From assembly GCA_963769745.1 (NCBI GenBank), contig CAVYNB010000025.1, positions 18,866-82,865 of the forward strand: 64,000 nt of DNA. The letters are read 5' to 3'. This document shows, piece after piece, positions 9,311-17,739 of this stretch. The position numbers were made by a program, and so were the translations under genes. How positions within the stretch are numbered: the first letter of the stretch is position 1; the number at the start of each line of letters is the position of its first letter. This DNA is from JALORV01 sp963769745 (GTDB lineage: Bacteria; Pseudomonadota; Gammaproteobacteria; Burkholderiales; Burkholderiaceae_F). The notes under the pieces were generated by a model. That model saw nothing but the letters and a program-made list of their open reading frames with translations. It made no database searches and had not been told where the DNA came from.

Positions 9311-10253
9311 GCTGGGCGGCCTCGCTGCACTTGCGCGCGGCCTGACGGCCGCGCCACGCGTCGTGCGCCGCGCGTACGGTGCTGAAGTGCACGTCGACCG
9401 TCGTCGCGATGTCGCGTCCGTAGCCTCCGGCCATCGCAACCGCGATCGGCACGCCGAGACCCTCTGCAAACTCGAATACACGGCGGTCACGGGCTTCCAT
9501 GCCCGCGCTCGACAGTGCCAGCTTGCCGAGACGATCGCCCTCGTGCGCATCGGCACCCGCCAGGTAGATGATGAACTGCGCTGCGAAGCGCTGCTTCAGC
9601 TGGAGCAGGGCTTCGTCGAGCGCCGCCAGGTACGGCTCGTCCGTGGTCCCGTCGGCCAGCGCGATGTCGAGGTCGCTCGACTGCTTGCGGAACGGGAAGT
9701 TCGTCGCGCCATGAATGGAAAGCGTGAACACCGATGCGTCGCCCGCGAGGATCTGCGCGGTGCCGTCGCCTTGATGCACGTCGAGATCGATGATGGCGAC
9801 CGGAATCGAACGTCGCGCTGCAGCCGCATCGGACTGCACCACGCGCGCCGCGATGACGGCGTCATTGAATACGCAGTAACCGGCACCCCGTGCCTGCTGC
9901 GCGTGGTGCGTCCCGCCGGCGAGATTGACGGCTACGCCTTCGATGGCCGCTGCGCGACACGCACCGATGGTGGCCCCGGCCGAACGGCGCGAGCGTTCAA
10001 CCATTTCAGGTGACCACGGAAAGCCGATCGCACGCACCTCCGCGGCATCGAGGGTGCCCTGCAGAACCCGCTCGATGTACTGCGGCGAGTGCGCGAGAGC
10101 CAATTGCCCATTCGTCGCCGGTTCCGGTTCGTGCAGTGATACGCCGGTCAGCTCGGAACGCACGCGTTCCCTCAACAAGCGGTACTTGGCCATCGGGAAC
10201 CGATGCCCCGGCGGCAATGGCAAGACGAAGTGGTCGCTGTAGTAAGCCCGCAC
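9303..10253 (-). CDS. Histone deacetylase family hydrolase
   Basis: 316 residues. Zinc-dependent arginase/deacetylase motifs are present in order: NLAGGTHHA, IIDLDVHQGDGTA (zinc Asp and His), LAGADAHEGDRLG and MAGGYG. Bacterial members remove acetyl groups from polyamines, acetoin-type compounds or acetyl-lysine; this one resembles the short class with FVLPLPPGHRFP near the start. GTG at 10253 gives the family-typical N terminus; an upstream ATG at 10364 would lie before the likely transcription start. It is the first gene of a five-gene overlapping operon. Confidence 0.82.
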   Translation of the reverse strand: MRAYYSDHFVLPLPPGHRFPMAKYRLLRERVRSELTGVSLHEPEPATNGQLALAHSPQYIERVLQGTLDAAEVRAIGFPWSPEMVERSRRSAGATIGACRAAAIEGVAVNLAGGTHHAQQARGAGYCVFNDAVIAARVVQSDAAAARRSIPVAIIDLDVHQGDGTAQILAGDASVFTLSIHGATNFPFRKQSSDLDIALADGTTDEPYLAALDEALLQLKQRFAAQFIIYLAGADAHEGDRLGKLALSSAGMEARDRRVFEFAEGLGVPIAVAMAGGYGRDIATTVDVHFSTVRAAHDAWRGRQAARKCSEAAQRG

Positions 10254-10335
10254 CGGCCGATTGTAGGCAGGACCCCATGGTGACCCGTTTGGTGCGGCGC
10301 GGCGGGATGGGCAATTGCATGCCCAGACGCCCGCC

Positions 10336-10364
10336 TTGATACATCGCGCATGGCATTGATTCAA
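10336..10364 (-). promoter_or_regulatory. Sigma-70-type promoter candidate for the deacetylase operon
   Basis: On the minus strand TTGAAT (10364-10359), 17 bases, then TATCAA (10341-10336), each matching the consensus at four of six positions. Predicted transcription start is near 10329, about 75 bases before the GTG. The -35 hexamer sits inside an 11-base palindrome (ATTGATTCAAT, 10355-10365), a possible operator. Confidence 0.4.
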
Positions 10365-10414
10365 TGATGATTTATTGCCGATACCGGATTTATGCGGCGA
10401 CGCACAAAAAGTGC

Positions 10415-10443
10415 TTGACAGCGCTCGTGCCAGCCCTCAGAAT
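10415..10443 (+). promoter_or_regulatory. Sigma-70 promoter of the phasin gene
   Basis: A perfect -35 hexamer TTGACA (10415-10420), a 17-base spacer and CAGAAT (10438-10443). The predicted start near 10450 gives a leader of about 95 bases before the phasin ATG, which has a strong GAGGAG ribosome binding site. Confidence 0.6.
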
Positions 10444-10451
10444 TCGTCTTG

Positions 10452-10460
10452 TGCAGTGCA
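10452..10460. promoter_or_regulatory. TGC-N3-GCA site, candidate PhaR operator
   Basis: TGCAGTGCA lies at the predicted transcription start of the phasin gene. PhaR repressors of polyhydroxyalkanoate genes bind TGC/GCA inverted motifs, so a repressor here would block phasin expression until granules titrate it. This is inference from position and motif only; no phaR gene is in the window. Confidence 0.35.
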
Positions 10461-10544
10461 CCATGGCTGCAAAAGAATCCCTCGCAAGAGGCAGTAGTTC
10501 AGTAACTGCAATCTCGTACCGGCAACCCACCTGAGGAGTCATCC

Positions 10545-11117
10545 ATGTTCACCACCCCCGCTCAATTCTCCGAACTGCAAAAAGGTCAGATGGACGCAGC
10601 GTTTGCGCTGGGCCAGACCTTCTTTGATGCCACCGAGCGCCTGCTCGAGCTCAACCTTGCCGCCGCCAAGGCGACGCTGGAAGAGTCGGTCGAGCGCGTC
10701 CAGGCCCTGATGAGCGCCAAGGACGTCCAGGAATTCGTGGCCCTGAGCTCGGCGCTGTCGCAGCCGACGCTCGAGAAGGCTGTCAGCTACTCGCGCACCG
10801 TTTATGGCATCGCCAACGGCGCCGGCACCGAAGTGTCGCGCATCGTCGAGTCGCAGATGGCCGAGAACAACAAGAAGGTCACGCAACTGATCGACTTCGC
10901 TGCCAAGAACGCCCCGGCCGGCTCCGAGCCCGCCGTTGCCGCGCTCAAGAGCGCCGTCGCCGCCGCCAACACCGCGTACGACACGTTCACCAAGGCCGCC
11001 AAGCAGGCTGTGGACTTTGCCGAGTCGAACGTTGCCGCCGCCACGTCGGCCACGATGAAGGCTGCTGCTGCCGCCAACGACTCCGTCAAGGCCCCGGCGA
11101 AGCGCAAGGCCGCCTAA
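10545..11117 (+). CDS. Phasin family protein (PHA granule-associated)
   Basis: 190 residues, almost entirely amphipathic helix, with the phasin opening FTTPAQFSELQKGQMDA and a family body (LLELNLAAAKATLEESVERVQ, ALSSALSQPTLEKAVSYSR). The C-terminal tail is rich in Ala and Lys (KAPAKRKAA), as in many betaproteobacterial phasins. Phasins coat polyhydroxybutyrate granules and control their number and size. The strong promoter and GAGGAG site indicate an abundant protein. It is monocistronic. Confidence 0.9.
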   Translation: MFTTPAQFSELQKGQMDAAFALGQTFFDATERLLELNLAAAKATLEESVERVQALMSAKDVQEFVALSSALSQPTLEKAVSYSRTVYGIANGAGTEVSRIVESQMAENNKKVTQLIDFAAKNAPAGSEPAVAALKSAVAAANTAYDTFTKAAKQAVDFAESNVAAATSATMKAAAAANDSVKAPAKRKAA

Positions 11118-11130
11118 GGTCGTCCTCACG

Positions 11131-11155
11131 GGAGAGGGAAGGCTCTTCCCTCTCC
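11131..11155 (+). terminator. Hairpin downstream of the phasin gene
   Basis: GGAGAGGGAAG (11131-11141) and CTTCCCTCTCC (11145-11155) form a perfect 11-bp stem with a three-base loop, 14 bases after the phasin stop. There is no U-run after it, so it may protect the mRNA 3' end or act as a weak terminator rather than a full intrinsic one. Confidence 0.55.
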
Positions 11156-11275
11156 GCTGTGATGCGCCTGTCATACGGAAAGAACACGCACCGGCCAGAA
11201 TCCGGGCACTCCGGTCCGAAATGACCGGCGACAGTTGCGGAATATTCACGACTCCGCACACATCAGGACGAGTAA

Positions 11276-11404
11276 GGTGCAGTCTGTTGCTGCACCGGAT
11301 TTGACAGTCTCCTTGGCACCACTGCTTGGGCCTAGCCCAAGCCCCCTTCTGTCTCCTCCTTGGTGGTGCTTTTCAAAGCCCGGTCTCATGACCGGGCTTT
11401 TTTT
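11276..11404 (+). ncRNA. Candidate small RNA with exposed anti-Shine-Dalgarno loop
   Basis: Three nested structures precede a strong terminator in a region with no open frame of interest. Stem 1: GGTGCAG/CTGCACC (11276-11282 with 11290-11296). Stem 2: GCACCAC/GTGGTGC (11316-11322 with 11363-11369) enclosing an 8-bp hairpin GCTTGGGC/GCCCAAGC (11324-11342). The open part of stem 2 is C/U-rich and contains CTCCTCCTT, matching the 16S anti-Shine-Dalgarno core. The 5' end is uncertain; TTGACA at 11301 has no matching -10. It could instead be the 3' UTR of the phasin mRNA. Confidence 0.45.
11375..11404 (+). terminator. Intrinsic terminator
   Basis: AAAGCCCGGT (11375-11384), a six-base loop, ACCGGGCTTT (11391-11400) and then TTTT: a 10-bp GC-rich stem followed by a run of seven T on the plus strand. 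It ends plus-strand transcription coming from the phasin side and lies just before the 3' end of the opposing CinA-like gene. Confidence 0.85.
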
Positions 11405-11414
11405 CGCCCCTTTT

Positions 11415-12224
11415 TTACTCCGATATCTCGAACTCGGCGCCAAGCGCGGCGACGCCTGCGCACAAGACGGCAAACGCCTCTTCGATGCTCCCGGGCGGAC
11501 CTTTTACGCCCAGTTCGATATGGCGTCGCGCCACTCGTCCATCGCGGCCATCGCCCACCGAAGGCAGGCTGAATGCCTTCACCACCTCGAAGCGCTGCTC
11601 GAGGTCACGCATCAGCGGGACCAGCAGGGATTCTGCGGTCTCGAACACCACAAGCGACCGTTCGGCAACCACGCCCGTCCCGAATGCAGAGCGGTAGTGC
11701 GTGTCCAGCACCCACTCGATCATGGGCCACGCCATCACCGGGAAACCCGGCATGAACCAGTGCGAATGAATCGAGAACCCGGGAATCCGGTTGAACGGAT
11801 TGGGAATGATCGCGCTGCCCTGCGGAAACTCGCCCATCGTCAGCCGCTGCCGATTCTCGGGCACGGTCATGTCGGCACTGCCCCTGCCTTCGCGAGCCAT
11901 GTCGGCGCAGCGTTGCGTGATCAGCGCCTCCGCTTCGGGATGCAGCACCAGCGGCACGTCCAGTGCCGATGCGACGGCCTGCCGCGTGTGATCGTCGGGC
12001 GTCGAGCCGATGCCACCGCAACTGAATACGATGTCCGGCCCCGCCAGCGTGCGCCGATACAAGGCGATGAGCGCATCGCGGTCATCGCCCGCGTAGTGGG
12101 CCCAGTCAAGACCGAGTCCCCGCGCCTTCAGCAGTTCGATCACCTTGACCAGATGCTTGTCGGAACGTTTGCCCGACAGGATCTCGTCGCCGACAATGAC
12201 CAGTCCGAACCGGGCTGCGCTCAT
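11415..12224 (-). CDS. Molybdopterin-binding/CinA N-terminal domain protein
   Basis: 269 residues with the MoCF-biosynthesis fold of CinA: FGLVIVGDEILSGKRSDKH, VFSCGGIGSTPDDHT and NRIPGFSIHSHWFMPGFPVM. The nicotinamide-nucleotide amidase C-terminal domain of full CinA is missing, and the protein is complete at this length, so it belongs to the short CinA-like group whose substrate is not settled. The ATG overlaps a short upstream frame by ATGA, leaving open that a small peptide precedes it. Confidence 0.8.
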   Translation of the reverse strand: MSAARFGLVIVGDEILSGKRSDKHLVKVIELLKARGLGLDWAHYAGDDRDALIALYRRTLAGPDIVFSCGGIGSTPDDHTRQAVASALDVPLVLHPEAEALITQRCADMAREGRGSADMTVPENRQRLTMGEFPQGSAIIPNPFNRIPGFSIHSHWFMPGFPVMAWPMIEWVLDTHYRSAFGTGVVAERSLVVFETAESLLVPLMRDLEQRFEVVKAFSLPSVGDGRDGRVARRHIELGVKGPPGSIEEAFAVLCAGVAALGAEFEISE

Positions 12225-12570
12225 TTCGACGCGTCGCCCGATTTCTGGACGATCACGCCACCGGCAGGCGGTTTTGCCTCGCCACTGACTGCCGCGAGCC
12301 ACCGCACCACGGACTTCCCTGCACGCATTGCGCCCGACTCCTCGATCAGCAGTCTTTCCGCAGGATCGCGGCGGATTCTAAGGCAGCGCTTCCGATCGAA
12401 TCGACGCGCGCAGATGCATCGACCGATTGGCGGACACGTCCAGCCTCGGACCACCGACGATGCAACTTGTTGTGCAATGTGACGTCATATCAACGAACCT
12501 GACCGCCGATCAACTGTGATTAAATCGGACGATCACGAGCCGATGTCTTTACGCCTGCTGGAGGTTGCCG
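12225..12570. other. Intergenic region between the CinA-like gene and the lipoprotein gene
   Basis: 346 bases without a convincing gene. On the minus strand a 35-codon frame (ATG at 12329, ending IVQKSGDASK) stops at 12221 with an ATGA overlap onto the CinA-like gene; it could be a leader peptide or gene remnant, but nothing supports it beyond coupling. On the other side TGACGTCA (12480-12487), within the imperfect palindrome ATGTGACGTCATAT, and an A/T-rich TGATTAAAT near 12515 look like the promoter zone of the lipoprotein. Confidence 0.4.
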
Positions 12571-13170
12571 ATGCCGCCACGCTCTAGTTTCGTCGCCCTG
12601 GCGCTGACTGCCACACTGGTGGCCGCCTGCGCGACGCCCGGTCCGGCCCCGGTGACTGGCGCCACATCGGTTCCGTTACCGGCTCCGCAACCGGTACCCG
12701 GCAAGTCGGCGCCGCTCGAGGTGGTTTCGGCCCAGTTCGGCGTCTTCGGCGCCGACCCGGCCGGCCGCCGCGTCCTTTACGAGACCGACAAGTTTCCGGC
12801 GGTCATCGCGGCGCCCTATGGCTGGTACATCGTCTTCAAGACGGAGAAGCCGACCGTGATCTGGCGCGAGGAGTTCGAGTTGCCCGAAGCGCCGCCGACA
12901 TGGGGACCGGGCGAGGCCATGGGCATCTACACGATTTCGCCCGATCGCAAGACGGCGGTCACCGAGCGCATCATCCCCACCCGCCTCGGCTTCATCGCCA
13001 ACGAGTGGCGCTATGCGCCAGGCGACCCGATCGGCGCGCACAAGATGCGCGTCTACATCGATGGGCAGCTGATCCGTGAGTTTGCCTTCGACATCGAACA
13101 GGGTCCGAAGGACGACCTCGGTCCGCGTCGCAGTCCACATAGCGGTCCGGCGCCGCGCTCAACGACCTGA
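12571..13170 (+). CDS. Putative lipoprotein of unknown function
   Basis: 199 residues. An N-terminal signal with the lipobox LVAAC (Cys about residue 20) predicts lipid anchoring; a Pro-rich linker follows, then a domain (EVVSAQFGVFG, FELPEAPPTWG, VYIDGQLIREFAFDIEQG) I do not recognise. Start is the ATG six bases after GGAGG; a TTG two codons earlier is less likely. The domain has the look of an extracytoplasmic beta-rich module, but no function is assigned. Confidence 0.65.
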   Translation: MPPRSSFVALALTATLVAACATPGPAPVTGATSVPLPAPQPVPGKSAPLEVVSAQFGVFGADPAGRRVLYETDKFPAVIAAPYGWYIVFKTEKPTVIWREEFELPEAPPTWGPGEAMGIYTISPDRKTAVTERIIPTRLGFIANEWRYAPGDPIGAHKMRVYIDGQLIREFAFDIEQGPKDDLGPRRSPHSGPAPRSTT

Positions 13171-13183
13171 GGCACGCAGTCGC

Positions 13184-13321
13184 GTGAGGTTCGCCACCGC
13201 ACTGCTGGCCGGCGCGTGCGTGGCTGCAACCGTGGCGGACATCGACTCGATGTGGGAGTACGGTGATCCCGCCGCAAGCGAGCGGCGCTTCCGTGAATCG
13301 CTGGGCAAAGGCCGCGCCTAG
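13184..13321 (+). pseudogene. Remnant of a tetratricopeptide-repeat protein
   Basis: A 45-codon frame from GTG ending in DSMWEYGDPAASERRFRESL and then five codons and a stop. The phrase W-[ED]-[YF]-x-DPAASExRFR is, from memory, the start of a roughly 150-residue TPR protein common in Burkholderiales; the repeats that should follow are absent. The stop codon overlaps the convergent glsB stop by four bases. It may be a deletion remnant, or a short gene in its own right with a weak signal-like N terminus (ATALLAGACVAATV). Confidence 0.35.
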
Positions 13322-13578
13322 TTGCGGCGAATCAGCTTCACGACAGCCAGCAGGATGATCGCCCCGACCAGCGACACCAGCAGGCTGCCAATGCTGAAGT
13401 CACCCTGGTTCACCGTTCCGGCACCCACCAGCGGCGAGATCAGCCAGCCACCGATCATTGCTCCGACGATGCCGACGACGATGTTGAGCAGGACACCCTG
13501 CTGCGCATTCGTCTTCATGATGATGCTGGCAAGCCAGCCGATCAGACCACCGATGACGAGCCAGATGATGAAGTTCAT
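13318..13578 (-). CDS. GlsB/YeaQ/YmgE family stress-response membrane protein
   Basis: 86 residues with three hydrophobic segments and glycine-zipper patterns: IIWLVIGGLIGWLASIIM, VVGIVGAMIGGWL and SLVGAIILLAVVKLIRR. This is the transglycosylase-associated-protein family, small inner-membrane proteins induced by stress, function unclear. The ribosome binding site GGAGG is seven bases before the ATG. Its 3' end overlaps the TPR remnant by four bases. Confidence 0.9.
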   Translation of the reverse strand: MNFIIWLVIGGLIGWLASIIMKTNAQQGVLLNIVVGIVGAMIGGWLISPLVGAGTVNQGDFSIGSLLVSLVGAIILLAVVKLIRRN

Positions 13579-13686
13579 TGTCTACCTCCGCTGCTTTCCG
13601 CAGCCGACTCGTCCTGCCGCCTCGTTCGTCGGCCTGCCGGACGCTACTCTGGGCAAAGCCGCCCCGGGCGATCTGCATGCGCGTGC

Positions 13687-13714
13687 ATTATCGCCGCGCG
13701 AGCCTCGGTCGCAA
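13687..13714 (-). promoter_or_regulatory. Promoter candidate for glsB
   Basis: On the minus strand TTGCGA (13714-13709), 16 bases, then GATAAT (13692-13687), five of six to the -10 consensus. The predicted leader is about 100 bases. The remaining 13579-13758 stretch holds nothing else recognisable. Confidence 0.35.
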
Positions 13715-13758
13715 GCGGAACACTCGATGCCGGCGCCGGCGTGCAACGGGTCCTCTCA

Positions 13759-16700
13759 CTAGCGCCGCAATGCTTCCCAGGCCTTTTGCAGGCGCTTGCT
13801 GCTCACCGGCATGGGCGTGCGCAATTCCTGGGCAAACAGGCTCACGCGCAGTTCCTCCAGCATCCACCGGAATTCCTCGAGGCGAGGGTCGCCGACGCCC
13901 TTCCGCGCCGTGAGTTCACGCAGCCAGGGCGTCTGCAGTAGAAGCACCTCCTGGAGCCGCTGGGCGTCACGCGCAGGATCGCCTTTCAGCTTCTCAAGCC
14001 GCAGCCCGATCGCCTTCAGGTAGCGCGGATAGTGCGCGAGCTGTTCAGGCCGCACGTCGACGACGAAGTTGCGCTCGAACAGCCGCGCGAGCTGCTGCTC
14101 GATGTCGGCAACCGCAGCGGCGAAGGCACGTGCCGAATTCAGCTTCTTTGGCAGCGCCACGGCCTCGGCGACGATCACCGCCACCAGGCGCGCGACTTCC
14201 TGGGCGATCAGACTGAGCTTGGCGCGTGCCTCATCCTTGCGCGTCACGAACGATGTGCGGTCAGTTGGCCATGGATCGATGAGGCAGGTGCGATCGATGG
14301 CCGCGACGATGACCTGCTCACGCAGCGCCTCGAATCCCGGCAACGCCGCGGCCAGCGCAGGCACCGTGGCCGCCTGCATCTGCGTGGACTGCAGGACGAA
14401 AGACTCTTCTCCAGGAACTTCAGTTGCTCCCGCAGTTGCAGGCGGAACAGGCGGCGCAGGCCGCCGCGATGGCGCGCAAGCGCCTCGTCCGCATCATCGA
14501 AGACGTCGATCTCGCAGTGGTCCGAGCGATCGACCAGGGCCGGGTACCCCACGAGCTTGACGGCGCGCCCGTCCGGACCCTTGCGTTCGACCTGCATCAG
14601 TTCCGGCAACTCACCGAAGTCCCAGTCACGGATATCTCCCTGCAGGCTGTCGGCGACCCGGGCATCGGCAGCGGCCGCGCTGCGGAAGCTGGCCTGCGCT
14701 TCCGCCCCGAATTCAGCCCGAAGCTGTGACAGATTGCGACCCATCGCAAGCTGCCGTCCGTGCTCGTCGACGATCTTGAAGTTCATCGTCAGGTGCGCCG
14801 GCAGCGTCTCGAGCTTGAAGTCGCTGCGCTGGCAGACGACGCCCGCGTTCTCGCGCACGTCCGCAATCAGCACGTCGAGCAGCGGCTCGTCGGTCCGAAG
14901 GCCCTGCCGTGTCGCGAAGTTGGCGGCGTACTCCGGCAGCGGCACGCAGTGACGGCGCAATTTCTGCGGCAGCGATTTCAAAAGCAGGTGCGCCTTTTCC
15001 TTCAGCATGCCGGGCACCAGCCACTCGGCGCGTTGCGCATCGATCTGGTTCAGCGCCAGCAGCGGCAGTGTGAGCGTCACGCCATCCCGCGGACTGCCGG
15101 GCTCGAAGTGGTACGACAGCGCCACCACTGTCTCCGGCCCGCCCTTGCCGCGCAGCGTGAGTTGCCTGGGAAACAGATCCGTGGTGACGCCCGCGGCCTC
15201 GTGACGCATCAGCTCGTCGCGCACCAGGTACAGGCAGCGAGGCTGCTCGCGCTCGGCCGTCGCACGCCACTTCTCGAACTCCGCGCCGCTGGTGACGTTC
15301 GCCGCGATTACACGGTCGTAGAACGCGAAGATCAGTTCGTCATCGACCAGCACGTCGAGACGTCGTGAGCGGTGCTCGAGTTCGCGGATTTCGCGCACCA
15401 GCCGCTGGTTGTGCGCGAAAAATGGCGCGCGCGTCTCGTACTCTCCCTCGACCAGTGCTTCGCGGATGAAAATCTCGCGCGCGTGTGCGGGATCCAGCGG
15501 CCCGAAATTGACGCGCCGCTGCTGGTAGACGAGCAGGCCATAGAGGGTCGCGCGCTCGAATGCGACGACCTGTGCGGCACGCTTTTCCCAGTGCGGATCG
15601 CCGTGCGACCGCTTCAGCAGGTGCGCGCCGACCCGCTCGAGCCAGATGGGTTCGATGTTGGCGATGGTGCGGGCAAACAGGCGCGACGTCTCGACGAGCT
15701 CGGCCGCCATGATCCAGCGACCTGCCTTTTTCAACAGCGGCGAGCCCGGCCAGACGAAGAACTTGATTCCTCGCGCACCGGCATAGGGCGGCTCGCCGCG
15801 GTCGGCATCCAGCACACGGCAGCCCAGGTTGCCCAGCAATCCGGCAAGCAACGCCAGGTGCACCTGCTCGAAGGTTGCCGGCGACGGGTTGAGGCGCCAG
15901 GCGTGTTCGCCCGCCAGCGCGGCGAGCTGCCCATGCACGTCGATCCACTCACGCACGCGCCGCGGACTCAGGAACTGGCTGCGCAGTTCCTCGGTCAGTT
16001 TCCGGTTCGACTTCTTGTGACCGATTCTCTCCTGCACGAAGTGCCATAGCTTCACCAGCGTCAGGAAGTCGCTCTTGTCGTCGGCATGACGGCGATGCGC
16101 CTGATCGGCGGCCTCCTGCGCCTCCAGTGGCCGCTCGCGCGGATCCTGCACCGACAATGCCGCGGCGATCACCAGCATTTCACTGATGCAGTTCTGGTCG
16201 CGGGCCGCCAGCAGCATGCGTCCGACGCGCGGATCGAGCGGCAGCTTCGCGAGTTCCCGGCCGACCGGTGTCAGCTCGTTGCGTTCGTCGACTGCGTTCA
16301 GCTCCGCCAGCAGTTGCATGCCGTCGGCAACGGCCCGGCCGGTGGGCGGCTCGACGAACGGGAACTCGGCTACATCGCCGAGGCCCAGCGATTTCATGCG
16401 CAGGATCACGCTCGCCAGCGAGGCGCGCAGGATCTCGGGGTCGGTGAAGCGCGGGCGCTTCGCGTAGTCGTCCTCGGCATACAGCCGGACACAGATACCA
16501 TCGGCGACACGGCCGCAGCGCCCCGCACGCTGGTTGGCGGCCGCCTGCGACACCGGCTCGATCTGCAACTGCTCGACCTTGTTGCGATACGAGTAGCGCT
16601 TCACGCGCGCCAGCCCGGTATCGACGACGTAACGGATGCCGGGCACCGTCAGCGAGGTCTCGGCCACATTGGTGGCAAGGATGACGCGACGTCCCGACCC

Positions 16701-17597
16701 GGATGGACGGAACACCCGATCCTGCTCTTCGCCGGACAGCCGCGCGTAGAGCGGCAGTATCTCCGTGGCCGATACGGCTCCGCCCGGCCGATGCTTGCGC
16801 AATGCCTCGGCCGCCTCGCGGATCTCGCGCTCGCCGGGCAGGAACACCAGCACATCGCCGCGGCCGGCGCGCGCGCATTCGTCCACGGCATCGACCAGCG
16901 CTTCCATCAGCGTTCGATCGTCGGCGTCGTCCGCCTCGGCCACCGGCCGGTAGCGCACCTCGACCGGATACAGCCGCCCCGAGACCTCGATCACCGGCGC
17001 CGGTTCCTGCGCCGACCCGAAGTGACGCGCGAAGCGCTCGGCATCGATGGTCGCCGACGTGATGATCAGCTTGAGGTCGGGCCGCCGCGGCAGCAGCTGC
17101 CTCAGGTAGCCGAGCAGGAAGTCGATGTTGAGCGAGCGCTCGTGGGCTTCGTCGATGATCAGCGTGTCGTACTGCGACAGCAGCGGATCCGCCTGGGACT
17201 CCGCCAGCAGGATGCCATCGGTCATCAGCTTGACCGAGGCACCCGGCCGTGTCTGGTCGGTGAAACGGACCTTGAAGCCGACGACATCGCCCAGCGGTGT
17301 CTTGAGTTCCTCGGCAATGCGCCGTGCGATGCTCGACGCAGCGATGCGCCGCGGCTGCGTATGCCCGATGATGCCGTCCCTGCCACGACCCAGGTTCAGG
17401 CAGATCTTTGGCAACTGCGTCGTCTTGCCGGAGCCCGTCTCGCCGCTGACGATCACGACCTGGTTCGCGGCGATGGCACGAGCAATGTCCTCGCGCCGGG
17501 CCGAGACCGGCAACTCCTCGGGAAAGGTGATGGCCGGCAGCGGCGCGCGAACCCGTGGCCCCCGGTGACGGGGCGGGTTGGGCGGTGGGGGCTGCAT
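13759..17597 (-). pseudogene. hrpA: ATP-dependent RNA helicase HrpA, one frameshift
   Basis: Reads as full-length HrpA (about 1,279 residues if corrected). The first 1,060 codons carry the DEAH-box core: GETGSGKTTQLPK (Walker A), IIDEAHERS (DEAH), ITSATIDAERF, TNVAETSLTVPGIRYV and QRAGRCGRV, then the winged-helix and OB regions. Near 14398-14408 the frame shifts; the last 206 codons (from MQAATVPALAAALPGFEALR) continue the HrpA C-terminal domain in another frame. One missing base explains it. HrpA resolves collided ribosomes. The ATG at 17597 was chosen over a GTG at 17612. Both halves stay conserved, so a sequencing error is likely. Confidence 0.85.
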
Positions 17598-17720
17598 CGG
17601 CTCGCGTCGCACCTTGCGGTGCTAGCGCGTCATGGGATTCTCGTGGTCAGGGGCGCCGCACGCGCAGGAAGTGCGCTGGATCGCGGCGGCTTCTCGGCGA
17701 ATGCGCGGTGATCAAAACAG

Positions 17721-17736
17721 CGAAAGTATACTTTCG
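17721..17736. promoter_or_regulatory. 16-bp perfect palindrome containing a -10-like hexamer before argA
   Basis: CGAAAGTATACTTTCG is a perfect 16-base palindrome ending three bases before the argA ATG. Its centre contains TATACT (17727-17732), five of six to the -10 consensus, placing a start at or next to the A of the ATG. No Shine-Dalgarno sequence or -35 hexamer is seen. It may be an operator, a leaderless promoter, or both. Confidence 0.45.
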
Positions 17737-17739
17737 CCG

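Noticed and set aside
11301..11306. TTGACA as -35 of the candidate sRNA
   Set aside because: No acceptable -10 hexamer at 15-19 bases, and it lies within the structured region.
12221..12454. 77-codon minus-strand frame upstream of the CinA-like gene
   Set aside because: Arg/Cys-rich N-terminal half looks non-coding; only the ATGA overlap argues for the last 35 codons, so it was kept as a note in the intergenic entry.
12474..12487. TGACGTCA palindrome as a CRP/FNR or CRE-like operator
   Set aside because: Eight-base palindromes are frequent; spacing and flanks do not match CRP or FNR consensus.
16086..17711. 541-codon plus-strand frame opposite hrpA
   Set aside because: Antisense shadow; HrpA helicase motifs on the minus strand are unambiguous.
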